From Acidobacteriota bacterium (lineage in GTDB: Bacteria > Acidobacteriota > Terriglobia > Acidiferrales > UBA7541), in the NCBI GenBank assembly GCA_003223255.1, contig QHYJ01000188.1:1-46020 (forward strand): a DNA stretch of 46,020 nucleotides. Reading direction: 5' to 3'. The stretch's first letter is position 1; every line of letters starts with the position of its first letter. Below, in pieces: positions 34,189-44,300 of the stretch. The notes under the pieces were generated by a model that worked only from the letters and a program-made list of their open reading frames with translations, was not told the DNA's origin and did no database searches. Both the position numbers and the translations under genes were made by a program.

Positions 34189-35184
34189 ATGCAAACGCTG
34201 GCAACGCAAAATGAAATCGCTCGTAGATCAAAAAGTAGGCCTATTTTGCTGCCTTTATGCGGCTTGTCGCTCGCTGCGCTTACGATTTTTGCGCCCATTT
34301 CTTCGACGCAGACCGTGGAGCGTTCGCCGGGATGGGTGGTTTTGCCGGTGGAGGAATACCGAACGCTGCACGAGCGAGCGTATCCGGTGGAGCGCGAGCC
34401 GGAGCCCCCGCCCCTGGAGGCGACGCTTACACGCGTGGACTACGACCTGAGGATTGACGGAGGAACCGCTTCGGGCGGAGAGCTCGCTTCGGGGCGGGCT
34501 ACGCTGACCATAGACGTTCTGAAGGATGGTTGGGTGCGCGTGCCGATTCCCGCAGGCTTGCTGGTGCGGGAAGCACGGCTAGATGGCAAGCTAGTGTCAC
34601 TTGTCTCCGGGGGCAGCGGCAAGGGCGGCGGCCAGCTATCGGCGCTGCTGTCCCATGCCGGGCGCGCAGTGCTGCTGCTCGATATAGCCTTGTCGGTGTC
34701 CTCCTCCGCGGGCGAAGAGACACTCGCGCTTCCTTCGGCCGCCTCCGGTGTGACGCGAGCTTCGGTTCAGTTACCAAGGCTGGGCGTGGACATCCGGCTT
34801 AGCGGGGGATTGCTTTCTGAGAAAACCGAATCCGGAACGCAAAGCAAATGGGTCGCCTATGGCCGGGGCAACGAGGCGCTGGCGTTTACGTGGCGAAGGA
34901 AGACAGAGGATCACCGCGCCACGCAGCCATTGCGGCTGCGCGGATCGCTGACCGAGCTTCTGGGGCTCGGGGAAGACACGACTACGATCAACGCGGAAGA
35001 GAACCTGGAGGTGATGCAGGGAGCGGCGGGCAAAGTGAAGATTCAGATTCCCGAAAAAGTCACCATCAACCAGGTCCTGGGCGCGATGGTGGCGGACTGG
35101 GAAGTGAAAGGAGGCGAACTCACCGTCACTTTCCTGGAACCAGTGGAGCGGACTTTTACTCCGCCTCCTGAACGTGGAACGTGA
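34189..35184 (+). CDS. secreted beta-rich protein, N-terminal part (probably frameshifted from next ORF)
   Basis: A 331-residue protein of unknown function with an N-terminal signal or anchor (LLPLCGLSLAALTIFAPISS, about 20-39). It continues VVLPVEEYRTLHERA, then TRVDYDLRI...GRATLTIDVLKDGWVRVPIPAGLLVREARLDGK, which aligns by eye with the start of the 738-residue protein at 36160 (LPLDAYNRLLELA, QGEILHKGMTKVPLTTGMAILDARQEGK). The tail TFTPPPERGT after 35158 looks out of frame; the next ORF in frame +2 carries LRLLNVERETGGVAVEV, the expected continuation. So this and the next ORF were probably one gene. Confidence 0.7.
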   Translation: MQTLATQNEIARRSKSRPILLPLCGLSLAALTIFAPISSTQTVERSPGWVVLPVEEYRTLHERAYPVEREPEPPPLEATLTRVDYDLRIDGGTASGGELASGRATLTIDVLKDGWVRVPIPAGLLVREARLDGKLVSLVSGGSGKGGGQLSALLSHAGRAVLLLDIALSVSSSAGEETLALPSAASGVTRASVQLPRLGVDIRLSGGLLSEKTESGTQSKWVAYGRGNEALAFTWRRKTEDHRATQPLRLRGSLTELLGLGEDTTTINAEENLEVMQGAAGKVKIQIPEKVTINQVLGAMVADWEVKGGELTVTFLEPVERTFTPPPERGT

Positions 35185-36163
35185 AACGGGAGGGGTGGCC
35201 GTCGAGGTGCTTGGCGCGGGAGAAATCAAAGACCTGAAGACGGAAGGCCTGGAGAGTGCAGATGCCACAGACCTCGGCGAAATGGTGGCAAACCGACAGT
35301 CGCCGTCGCTGGCCGCGTTTCGGTTTCGGTCTGGCGAAGGAAACAGCAGGCGCTCGCTGATTGTCAGTATCGCCAGGTACACGCCACAAGCGGTGCTGAT
35401 GGCCAACGTCGAAGAGGCGCGCTACCAAGTTCTGGTATCGAGTGAAGGAAAGACGTTCGTGCAGGCGCGCTATGCGGTGCGCAACAACCAGCGCAACTTC
35501 CTGAAAATCACTTTGCCGCCAGGCGCGACGCTTTGGAGTGCTTCGTTGTCGGGAAGACCAGAGAGGCCGGGGCAGGCGCCGGATGGGAGCGCCTTGCTTC
35601 CGCTCGACAAAGCGCGAGCGGGCGAGGAGGCGCCGCCGCTCGCGGTCGAGGTGGTTTACCTGGTGCGCGGAAGCGCCTGGAGTGACAAGGGCCAGTTTGC
35701 TTTGGCATTGCCGGCGCTCGATTTGCCGGTATCGCGCACGGGACTGCTGGTTTACCATCCGCCGCTTTTTAAAGTGACGGCGGAGCCCAGTGCCTTCCGT
35801 TCGGCGCCTTACGAGAATCCGGTTTCGACTGCTCTGGCCGCAGCGCGGGATGACTCACGGAGCGTGGCCGGCGTAGCCGGAGGAATCGCCGACAGGGCGA
35901 CCGCTCAACCCCCGCCTCCTCCCCCCGATTCCGATGTGAAAGACGAATCGAAATTGAAGCGCCCGCAGAGCGAGACTCTTGCGCTTCTCGACAAATTCAA
36001 AGCCGACTCTTTGTCGGGGAAACGCGCGGGGATTCTTCCGATTCGCGTTTCGTTCCCGGCTTTCGGGCCCTCCCTGTTCCTGGTTTCCGAACTGACGGCG
36101 GAGAACCAGGCGCCGTCCGCAGTGCTCAGTTTTCAGCGCGAGAAAAAAGCAGGTGGCAAATGA
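35174..36163 (+). CDS. secreted beta-rich protein, C-terminal part
   Basis: A 329-residue product with no signal peptide of its own, overlapping the preceding ORF by 11 bp. It aligns by eye with the C-terminal half of the 738-residue neighbour: YAVRNNQRNFLKITLPPGATLWSASLSG corresponds to LTVKNQAQPFLKVALPAGASILSAEVAG there, and SGKRAGILPIRVSFP to VSGVLPVRVDVP. A proline-rich linker (TAQPPPPPPDSD, about 238-249) stands where the neighbour has a carboxypeptidase-regulatory-like domain. GTG 35174 is a formal start only; the real start is probably that of 34189. It overlaps the next gene by ATGA. Confidence 0.7.
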   Translation: MERETGGVAVEVLGAGEIKDLKTEGLESADATDLGEMVANRQSPSLAAFRFRSGEGNSRRSLIVSIARYTPQAVLMANVEEARYQVLVSSEGKTFVQARYAVRNNQRNFLKITLPPGATLWSASLSGRPERPGQAPDGSALLPLDKARAGEEAPPLAVEVVYLVRGSAWSDKGQFALALPALDLPVSRTGLLVYHPPLFKVTAEPSAFRSAPYENPVSTALAAARDDSRSVAGVAGGIADRATAQPPPPPPDSDVKDESKLKRPQSETLALLDKFKADSLSGKRAGILPIRVSFPAFGPSLFLVSELTAENQAPSAVLSFQREKKAGGK

Positions 36164-38376
36164 AGAAGATTCTTAGCACATTGCTGACGGCGTGTTTGCT
36201 CTTTCCCGAGTTTCTTTTTGCTGGAGACAAGTCAGTTGCAGTTCCGCCCGTGCCCTCGAGCGGCAACGTCACGCTTCCGCTGGATGCGTACAACCGATTG
36301 CTCGAACTTGCCGATAAGCCTGCACGAAAGCCCGAGACACCGCCTGTTCCGTACACGCTGAAGCGCGCGGACTTGAAGTTTCACGTGGCGAGCGAATCAG
36401 TCCAGGGAACGGTGCAGTTGCAAGGAGAAATCCTGCACAAGGGCATGACCAAGGTGCCGCTGACGACGGGCATGGCCATCCTCGATGCACGGCAAGAAGG
36501 CAAAAGCCTGCCACTGGAGCTGGAAGGCGGAACGCATGCGGCTGTACTCGGGGGACCGGCAGACTTCGCCGTCACGCTGGATGCCGGACTGCCTTTGAGC
36601 ATTGAGGCCGGGCGGGCGTCGTTTACTCTTCCGGTTCCATCTGCGGGTAGCGCTCGCCTGATTCTGAGTCTTCCCGGTGACCACACGAATGTGCGTATCA
36701 GTCCAGGACTGATCACCTCGGGAGCTTCCGAAAAGGGCCAAACCACAGTCGAGGCGATTCTCGTGCCGGGGCAGAATGCGAGCATTTGGTGGACAACGCG
36801 GGAAATCGTTGCGCCCACTGCGCCAAAGGAAGTGCGCTTCCTTTCCGACGTGAAGACGCTTATTACCGTGAGCGAAGCAGGCCTTCGCATTACGGCACTG
36901 GCGGACATTTCCGTGGTGCAGGGGGAGCCAGAGGAATTTCATTTGCCGGTTCCCGCCGGATACGAAATCACGGGAGCCACGGGCGCATCGCTGGAGTCCG
37001 CGGAAGTGGAATCCAACGTTTTGGTTTTGAAAGTGCGGACGCCTGCGCAAAAGAGTCACCAATTTCTCATTGCCATGGAGAAATCGATTGGCGACACGAA
37101 AGCGGACGCGCCGTTCCTTAGTTTCCAGAACGCGCAGCGGGAAACCGGGGAGGTGCTGGTGGAAGGCGCGGGAACGATTGATTTGAGCTCCACGGAGGCA
37201 GGAGGGTTGAAGCGTATGGATTTCAAGGAGACGAATCCCTACTTGCGTTCGCTCGCGCGGTTTCCGCTGCAGGCGGCGTTTCGTTACCACAAGCAGCCGA
37301 ATGAACAGCCCAGCCTGGCGCTCGCGTGGACGCGGTTTCCGGACAGCAGCGTACTGGCGGCAGTGGTGGAACGCGCCGTCGTCACGACACTGGTGACGAA
37401 TGAGGGGCGTTCGCTCACGGAAGTGAAGCTCACGGTGAAGAATCAGGCGCAGCCGTTTCTGAAAGTGGCGCTGCCCGCCGGCGCAAGCATCCTCTCGGCG
37501 GAAGTGGCCGGGGAAAAAGTGAAGCCGGTGGAAGGAGCGGACGGCAACCGCGTGCCATTGCTACGTGCGGGCTTCCGGGCAAGCGACGCCTACAACGTCT
37601 CATTTGTGTTCATGCACGCGGGCGCGCCATTCGCCAAGAAAGGAGGCTCGGACATTTCGCTGCCGAAGATGGACGTGCCCATCGATCTATTGCAATGGGA
37701 AGTGTTCCTGCCCGCGCAATACAAAGTGAAGGACTTTGGCGGGGACGCCATTGCCGCAAACTTGCTTCCGCCCCCTTCGGAGGATGTCTCGGGCTCAGAA
37801 AACTACGACGGGGATCTTGGAAGAGCGATTTCGGTGAGCGACGCGGAAATGACCCTGCTGCCCGGGCAATTAGGAGGCCTTGTGGTGGACTCAACGGGAG
37901 CGATCGTGCCCGGCGCGAAAGTCACGGTAAGGCAGACGGAAACGGGAGCGATGCGCGACGTGATGACGGATAATTCGGGCCGCTGGATTGCATCCAACAT
38001 GCCTTCAGGCGATATCGAAGTCAGAGTTTCGAAGTCGGGTTTTCAAAGCAACGTGCGGAGGTTTTCCTACGATGGAAGCAGGCCCACGCCTTTTGGGACG
38101 GCCTTGAACGTGGGAAGTCTCGCGCAAACTGTGACTATAGAAGTCAGCAGCGGAGCGCCAAGCGTCAGCGAATATCAGCGCGTCGAGCGTGACGCCAAAA
38201 AGCAAGCCGCCGAGCAGCTTGCCGCGTCCGCCAATGTGTATAGCTTGCAGCAGCGCGTTTCCGGTGTGCTGCCGGTACGCGTGGATGTTCCTCGAGCAGG
38301 GAACTCGTACCACTTCGTCAGGCCCTTAGTCCTCGATGAAGAAACTCGGGTAACGTTCACATACAAGTTGAAATAG
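36160..38376 (+). CDS. large secreted protein with carboxypeptidase-regulatory-like domain
   Basis: A 738-residue protein with a signal peptide (MKKILSTLLTACLLFPEFLFA). Most of it is predicted beta-sandwich repeats with no family I can name. At about 568-640 it has a carboxypeptidase-regulatory-like (transthyretin-fold) domain: GGLVVDSTGAIVPGAKVTVRQTETG...TDNSGRWIASNMPSGDIEVRVSKSGFQ. Such domains are common in acidobacterial outer-membrane and surface proteins. It starts in an ATGA overlap with the preceding ORF, whose paralogue it is. It probably acts at the cell surface; its role is unknown. Confidence 0.78.
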   Translation: MKKILSTLLTACLLFPEFLFAGDKSVAVPPVPSSGNVTLPLDAYNRLLELADKPARKPETPPVPYTLKRADLKFHVASESVQGTVQLQGEILHKGMTKVPLTTGMAILDARQEGKSLPLELEGGTHAAVLGGPADFAVTLDAGLPLSIEAGRASFTLPVPSAGSARLILSLPGDHTNVRISPGLITSGASEKGQTTVEAILVPGQNASIWWTTREIVAPTAPKEVRFLSDVKTLITVSEAGLRITALADISVVQGEPEEFHLPVPAGYEITGATGASLESAEVESNVLVLKVRTPAQKSHQFLIAMEKSIGDTKADAPFLSFQNAQRETGEVLVEGAGTIDLSSTEAGGLKRMDFKETNPYLRSLARFPLQAAFRYHKQPNEQPSLALAWTRFPDSSVLAAVVERAVVTTLVTNEGRSLTEVKLTVKNQAQPFLKVALPAGASILSAEVAGEKVKPVEGADGNRVPLLRAGFRASDAYNVSFVFMHAGAPFAKKGGSDISLPKMDVPIDLLQWEVFLPAQYKVKDFGGDAIAANLLPPPSEDVSGSENYDGDLGRAISVSDAEMTLLPGQLGGLVVDSTGAIVPGAKVTVRQTETGAMRDVMTDNSGRWIASNMPSGDIEVRVSKSGFQSNVRRFSYDGSRPTPFGTALNVGSLAQTVTIEVSSGAPSVSEYQRVERDAKKQAAEQLAASANVYSLQQRVSGVLPVRVDVPRAGNSYHFVRPLVLDEETRVTFTYKLK

Positions 38377-38385
38377 ATTACGGTG

Positions 38386-38850
38386 TTAGTTGCCGGACCA
38401 CGGAGGCACGACGCCGGTCATGCGCGCGTAGGCAACGAGTTGGCCCATGTGTTCGTTGGCATGCACGATGATGCGCAGGTACATGCCGTCAATAGTGGCG
38501 TCGCGATCCATGATGTGAACCTTGCGCTCGAGGTCCTTCGGCGTGACGGCCAAGTGCGCTTGCTTGACGGCTTCGAGCGAACGCTTGAGCCAACTAATCA
38601 CCTCGGCTTTCGACCTGACGGACTTATCCATTCCCTCTTTCAGGTCGGCGGGCATTTTAGGTCCAGTAACGGGCGCAGGACGCCAGGCAAACTTTTCTTC
38701 GGGCGTGGCTTCGGCGAGCGCGATCAATTGGCTCGAAACGTGGCGCCACTCTCCGTCGTAGCCCTGCCAGAGTCCTTCGGGAGCTGATTGCGTGTGTAAC
38801 GGGCGCACGCTCAATACGAACAAAAGCAATACGAAAAGGGCTTTTCTCAT
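38386..38850 (-). CDS. exported DinB-like protein, probably with an internal deletion
   Basis: A 154-residue protein with a signal peptide (MRKALFVLLLFVLSVRPLHTQS). It matches the acidobacterial DinB-like family: QLIALAEATPEEKFAWRPAP near 44-63, KAEVISWLKRSLEAVKQAH, DRDATIDGMYLRIIVHANEHMGQLVAYARMTGVVPPW at the end. DinB proteins are four-helix bundles with a metal site of three His. The helix normally following WRPAP (a GVRSxxEVxxHIA block with the first His) is absent: WRPAP runs straight into VTGPKMPADL. About 20-25 residues are thus missing in frame. GGAGAAGAG precedes ATG 38850. Convergent with the surface-protein gene. Confidence 0.78.
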   Translation of the reverse strand: MRKALFVLLLFVLSVRPLHTQSAPEGLWQGYDGEWRHVSSQLIALAEATPEEKFAWRPAPVTGPKMPADLKEGMDKSVRSKAEVISWLKRSLEAVKQAHLAVTPKDLERKVHIMDRDATIDGMYLRIIVHANEHMGQLVAYARMTGVVPPWSGN

Positions 38851-38950
38851 GTCTCTTCTCCAGACCCGTGGCTGAGACCGGGAAAAGCGGCATTTTATTC
38901 CTTTTGTGGTGTCAAGGAAGCAGTTTCGCGGACGATACGGACGATACTTG

Positions 38951-39781
38951 CTAAGTGCCCAGGAGGTTGGGCTGCAGCCGCAAATAGCCTTGTTCAGTTG
39001 CCCAAAGTGTGTGCGGAATGGCGGCAAGATCGTCGACGAGCGGAATGGCGTTCCCATCCTTCGTAAGATCGATCGTCCGCAGGTAAAACTTGCAGGTGTC
39101 GCAAGCCTCCACCCGCACGTGCGGAGAATCCTCGGCGATATAGACCGGCAATTTGTCTTCGGTTTCTTCGCCACAGGACGGGCAAAGGATGCGCCGGAAC
39201 TCCCACTCTTGCAGGCAGAACGAACACTGCAGGAAACGCTTGCCGCCGTCGCCCTCAGGCCGCAGCACGCCGAGAAGTGGTCGCGATCCGCACAGCGGAC
39301 ACAGCCTCGGGGTTGTCACCTGCGGCGCGCGCGGCAGCGATCCGGCGCGAAACTCCACGTACGGTTGCAGGAACGCTCTGGGAAGGAATTGCGCGAACGC
39401 GCCAACCTGCTGCTCGTAAATCCCCGCATGCTGCCAGTAGGCCTCTAGGCTCGCAATCCAGGAATCGGAGCCCAGCAGCGCCATTTGCCGCGCCGACTCG
39501 GCAAGGGCAGGAGGAGCGTGATTCTCGATGACGGAGAGATAGCCGCGAAAGTGAGGAAGAACCACTGCGAAGTCGATGTCTGCGCGCAGTTCGCTTGACA
39601 CGTCGCTGCTCGGCTTCACCTGATGCGCCGCGGCGATATTGGCATGAAGAAGCTTCTGAAACGAGACAACATGTACGTAAAACTGGAGAAACTCCGTGGC
39701 CGAAGAATGCGGCGAACTCAAGCTCTCGGCACGTCGGATCCGCGCGCCGTATTCGGCTGCGCCGGTTTTTTCCGGCATCAC
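38951..39781 (-). CDS. fdhE: formate dehydrogenase accessory protein FdhE
   Basis: A 276-residue cytosolic protein needed for maturation of membrane formate dehydrogenase; E. coli FdhE has iron bound by CxxC motifs. Here the C-terminal half has LCPLCGSRP, CSFCLQEWEFRRILCPSCG and ACDTCKFYLRTID, four CxxC pairs in all as in the family, after a helical N-terminal half. It overlaps the cytochrome b gene by 4 bp (39778-39781) and closes the operon fdhA-fdhB-fdhC-fdhE. Confidence 0.92.
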   Translation of the reverse strand: MMPEKTGAAEYGARIRRAESLSSPHSSATEFLQFYVHVVSFQKLLHANIAAAHQVKPSSDVSSELRADIDFAVVLPHFRGYLSVIENHAPPALAESARQMALLGSDSWIASLEAYWQHAGIYEQQVGAFAQFLPRAFLQPYVEFRAGSLPRAPQVTTPRLCPLCGSRPLLGVLRPEGDGGKRFLQCSFCLQEWEFRRILCPSCGEETEDKLPVYIAEDSPHVRVEACDTCKFYLRTIDLTKDGNAIPLVDDLAAIPHTLWATEQGYLRLQPNLLGT

Positions 39782-40440
39782 TTGCGCGGCGAGGAAGACT
39801 CGCCCACGATCTCTTTATACCAAGTCGGGTGGTAGCGCTTGGCGAAGGCGATCGAAACGTCGCCGCGGATGACAGAGCCAAAGGCGCCGCGCTCTGCAAA
39901 AATTCCCATGTACAGATGAATCATGAAGAGGCCGATCGTGAACAGCGCTGCTGACGCATGGACAAGTACGGCGATGCGCATGGCAAGGAGAGAATGCCAC
40001 GCAAAGTACTGCGGAGCCCACAGGAAGACGCCGCTCAGGAGTAACAGCAGGCTACACCAGAAAAATCCCCAAAAGAGGAATTTCTGTCCCGCGTTGTATC
40101 GTCCTGCGGGCGGCATTTTTTCATCTTGATTCGTGCTGTAGTATTTCAGGGCTTTCCACCACCTACGGTCGTCGTCGGTGTGCTTCATCTGTGGCGCCCA
40201 CATCACGTACATGTACCACACGGCCCCGACAAAAATGAGTCCGGCCCAGGAGTGCAGCGTCCTCGATACCTGCGCGCCTCCGAGAGCTGCTGCCAGCCAG
40301 AAGAGCCAGGGCGACCAGAACGCGAGTCCGGTACCCAGCAAATACACGTACGACACGCCGGCAATCCAATGGACGAGCCGCTCGCGCAGGGTGTAGCGGA
40401 GGACGTGCCCGTGAGGGATGATTTGTTGAGGATGGCTCAC
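39778..40440 (-). CDS. fdhC: formate dehydrogenase cytochrome b subunit
   Basis: A 220-residue integral membrane protein that takes electrons from the FeS subunit through two haems b to quinone. Four transmembrane helices with the family's haem histidines: RERLVHWIAGVSYVYLLGTGLAF, TLHSWAGLIFVGAVWYMYVMW, FFWCSLLLLLSGVFLW, and AVLVHASAALFTIGLFMIHLYMGIF. The best start is GTG 40440 in a GTGA overlap with the fdhB stop and preceded by GGAGGAAG; an upstream ORF extension to 40578 would run through fdhB. Confidence 0.92.
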   Translation of the reverse strand: MSHPQQIIPHGHVLRYTLRERLVHWIAGVSYVYLLGTGLAFWSPWLFWLAAALGGAQVSRTLHSWAGLIFVGAVWYMYVMWAPQMKHTDDDRRWWKALKYYSTNQDEKMPPAGRYNAGQKFLFWGFFWCSLLLLLSGVFLWAPQYFAWHSLLAMRIAVLVHASAALFTIGLFMIHLYMGIFAERGAFGSVIRGDVSIAFAKRYHPTWYKEIVGESSSPRK

Positions 40441-41336
40441 GTTCTTCCTCCTCCCGGCTTGATGGCCAAGTCTTCTTCTTCGCGTGCCTTCGGCCCATAA
40501 CGCAAATAGTGCACGAACAATCCGACCAATCCACCGATCATGGCCACGTTGCCGAGCCATTTCAGCGGACCTTTCCACAGTTTCACGCTCCAGGGAACGT
40601 GCGGATTTTTCGGCAGACCGCCGTAAATCTCAGGATTGGAAGCGTCATGCAAAACGTAAATCACGCCCGTGCCGCCCACTCCAGGAGGATCGTAAACCCC
40701 CGCATTCGGGAAATTCGAATGGTCACGGAGTTGCTTCGCGCGACTTTCCGCTAATTCCTTCATGTCGTCCTTGGTGCCAAAGTGCAGGCAGCCGGTCGGA
40801 CACGACTTGATGCAGGCTGGCTCGAGTCCTTCGCTCACGCGGTCGGTGCACAGGGTGCACTTGAACACGCGGTGCGTCTTCGGATTCATCTTCGGAATAT
40901 CGAACGGGCAGCCGGTGATGCAGTAGCCGCAGCCAATGCAATTGGCTTGCTGGAAATCGACAATGCCGTTGGTGTACTGCACGATGGCGCCATCGGCGGG
41001 ACACGCGGCCAGGCAGCCCGGCTCCGCGCAGTGCATGCACTGGTTCTTGCGCATCAGCCACAGCAGCGAGCCATCTTCGCGCTCGTGCTCGTTGAAGAGG
41101 ATCAGGTTCCAGTAATTCCAGCGTGTCTCCGGCATGGTCTGGTACGTGTTGTCGAAAACGGTTTCGCTGAAAGGCAGGTCGTTCCATTCCACACAGGCCA
41201 CCTCGCAGGCCTTGCAGCCGATACAAGTGGTGGTGTCAATGAATTTGCAAACGGTATATTCACGCTGGGTGTCTTGCCCCGGTATGCTTCCGGCATGTCC
41301 TGAGATCTTTTGAACGCGTAGTGTGGCTTGGCTCAT
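40437..41336 (-). CDS. fdhB: formate dehydrogenase iron-sulfur subunit
   Basis: A 299-residue electron-transfer subunit. Four cysteine clusters for [4Fe-4S] are visible: CIGCKACEVAC, CMHCAEPGCLAACP, CIGCGYCITGCP and CTLCTDRVSEGLEPACIKSCP. A C-terminal transmembrane helix (WLGNVAMIGGLVGLFVHYL, about 262-280) anchors it as in FdnH/FdoH. It overlaps the fdhA stop by 4 bp and the cytochrome gene start by 4 bp, so the operon is tightly coupled. Confidence 0.95.
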   Translation of the reverse strand: MSQATLRVQKISGHAGSIPGQDTQREYTVCKFIDTTTCIGCKACEVACVEWNDLPFSETVFDNTYQTMPETRWNYWNLILFNEHEREDGSLLWLMRKNQCMHCAEPGCLAACPADGAIVQYTNGIVDFQQANCIGCGYCITGCPFDIPKMNPKTHRVFKCTLCTDRVSEGLEPACIKSCPTGCLHFGTKDDMKELAESRAKQLRDHSNFPNAGVYDPPGVGGTGVIYVLHDASNPEIYGGLPKNPHVPWSVKLWKGPLKWLGNVAMIGGLVGLFVHYLRYGPKAREEEDLAIKPGGGRT

Positions 41337-44300
41337 GGCTCAGCTCCTACGCTTTTCTCGACTTTCACGAGGAAGCCTTTGAACTCCGGCGTCCACGCGT
41401 TCGGGTCGATAACGGTCGGCGACAGCAGATTTGCCATGGTCTTTGCGGTCTTACCTTCGTCTTCGGTAATTCCGCGATAGCCCCAGTGGAAGGGAACGCC
41501 GATCTGGTAGGTCTTTTTTCCGTCGATCATCATCGACTTGATGCGTCTGGTGACCATGGCTTTCGCGACATAGTCGCCCCTCGCACTGGTCACTTTGACC
41601 TTTTCGCCGCCGCGCAGGCCCATTTCGTTTGCAAGCTCCGCAGGAATCTCCACGAACGGTTCCGGGACGAGCTGCACGTTCATCGGATTGTTCTTGGTCC
41701 AATAGTGGTAATGCTCAGTCAAGCGATAAGTAGTGCAGACGATGTTGTAATCCTTGGGCGTGCCATACTTGTCAGCATCGGTCTTGAATTTTTTCACGAT
41801 GGGATTGTTGGACTGCTGCGGGTGCAGTGGATTCTCGACCGGACTCTCGATCGGCTCGTAATGTTCCGGGAACGGGCCGTCGGCTACCGTCCCAATGGGC
41901 ACGAACAAACGTCCCACGCCCTCCGGATTCATGATGAACGGCCCCATGTGGTCTTTGGGCTTCGAGTCCGCCTTGAAGTCGGGTACATCGTTGCCGACCC
42001 ATTTCTGTGTCGCTTCGTTCCACCAAACCTGCTTCCGCGCAGGATCCCAGGGCTTTCCGTCGAGGTCGCACGACGCGCGGTTGTACAGCACACGGCGGTT
42101 AGCCGGCCAGGAAAACGCCCAATTTGGATAGATGCCGAGGCCGGAGGGATCTTCCGTGCCACGGCGGGCCATCATGTTGCCGGCTTCGGTGAAGGAGCCT
42201 GAATACAGCCAGTTCCCGCAGGCCGTGGTGCCGTCATCTTTCAGCCAGGCATAACCGGGAAGCTGCTGTCCCGCTTTGACCTGCTGCTTGGTAACAGGAT
42301 CTTCCAAGTCCGCCAGCGCTTTGCCGTTGATTTCCTTTGCCACTTCGGCGAGCGCGGGATTCTGCGGATTCGTGTAGCTCCAGGTGGCGTGCAGAATCGC
42401 GTCGGAGAACTTCCCGCCTTCCTTCTGGTACAGTTCACGAACTCTCAGGAAGATGCGCGCGAGGACTTCTTGATCCGGTTTTGCGTCTCCCGGAGGAGGC
42501 AGAGCGGCGTTCTTCCACTGCAGCCAGCGCGCGGAGTTGACGAACGCCCCGTCCTTTTCTGCGAATCCAGCGCAAGGCAGCCGGTACACCGTGGTCTGGA
42601 TTTTCTTCATTTCGTCTTGCGTAATTCCGGGAGACTTCCAGAATTCGCTCGTCTCGTCCGGGTAGATTTCTCCAACCACCAGCCAATCAGCTTTCTTCAA
42701 GGCTTCGATGTTTTTGTTCGAATCGGGACCGATGGCCACGCCGTTCATGCCAAAAGCGAACAGACCCTTGACGTTGCCGCGGTACATGTCATCCCAGATG
42801 TAGGTCCAGGAATAGTTGCGGTCGACCTTGGGCAAGTAATGGAAGGCCCAGTCGTTTTGTTTCGTGGCGGTGTCGCCGTACATGGCTTTCATAAAGCTGA
42901 CGGCGAATTTCGGTGTGTTGGACCAATAGTTCCACGAATCCCAGATATGCGGTTTTGACGATTTCGGAGTGATGCGCTCCAAATAAGTTTTGAAATCAGT
43001 GTCAGCAGGCACGGGAACTTTAAGATAGCCGGGCAGGATTTCGAAGATTCCCGCCATGTCGGTGGCGCCCTGAATATTCGAATGGCCACGCAGGGCGTTC
43101 ACGCCGCCTCCGGAGCGACCGACGTTGCCAAGCAAGAGTTGCAGCATCGCGGCGGTTCGAATGGTCTGGGTACCCGCCGTATGCTGCGTCCAGCCTACGG
43201 CGTAGATAATTGTGGCGACTTTCTTCATGTCGCCGTCTTTGCGCACGGAAGTGAAAAGGTCCGCGACTTTCTCAAACTGGGCTTTTGGAATTCCCGTGAT
43301 GCGCTCGACCATCTCCGGCGTATAACGCGAATATTGCTTGCGCAGCAGTTGAAAGACGCAGTTGGGATGTTGCAGAGTCAGGTCGTAGGCCACGTTCTCC
43401 GGGAGATGCGGTGGCGGCGTAGGTTTGCCGGCGGCCGCTGCTTTGTTTTCTTTAGGCGGTGGGTCCCCTTTGGCCCTTGCGGGTTTGCCGCTCAGGTCGC
43501 CGCCTTCCTGGTAGTTCCAAGAGGTATTATCGTAGGTTTGTGTCTCGGCATCGAAGCCGGAATAGAGCCCGTCCTCAGGCAGCTTGAATCCTTCCTTGAT
43601 GACAAATGCAGCGTTGGTGTAGTTGAGCAGGTAGTCTTTGGCGATGCGATGGTTTTCGATGGCGTAGTGAATGAGGCCGCCGAGGAACGCAATATCCGAA
43701 CCTGCGCGAATCTGGCAGAACAAGTCGGCAACCGAGGCCGTGCGCGTGAAACGCGGGTCTACCACGATCAGTTTGGCGTTGCGTGTGCGTTTTGCCTCGA
43801 CGGGCCACTTGAAGCCGCAGGGATGGTTCTCCGCAGGATTCCCACCCATGATCAACATCATGTCAGTGTTCTTGATGTCGATCCATCCATTGGTCATAGC
43901 GCCCCGGCCGAACGTTGGTCCCAAACTTGAGACCGTGGGGCCGTGTCAAACCCTGGCCTGGTTTTCTAAGTGCACCACCCCCAGGGAGCGCATGGTTTTG
44001 ACGACCAGGTAGTTGAACTCGTTGGTGTCGGTGCACCCGCCGCTCCAAGCAATGGATTCAAGGCGATTCACAGTGTGACCGGCAGCGTCCTTCTCAATAA
44101 ACGTGTCATCCCGCGTTTTTTTGACTTTCTGTGCGATCTCGCTGATGGCATCGTCCCAGGAAATATCTTCCCACTCGGTTCCGCCGGGGCGCCGTACCTG
44201 AGGCTTCAGCAGACGCCTTTCGTTGAGAATGTCCTGTTCGAGCGAGGCTCCCTTGGGGCAGAGCGTGCCGCGATTGATGGGGTGGTCCGGATCGCCCTCG

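Noticed and set aside
35155-35184. Programmed ribosomal frameshift in the surface protein gene
   Set aside because: No standard slippery heptamer for a -1 shift and no stop codon at the needed +1 site; a plain indel is simpler.
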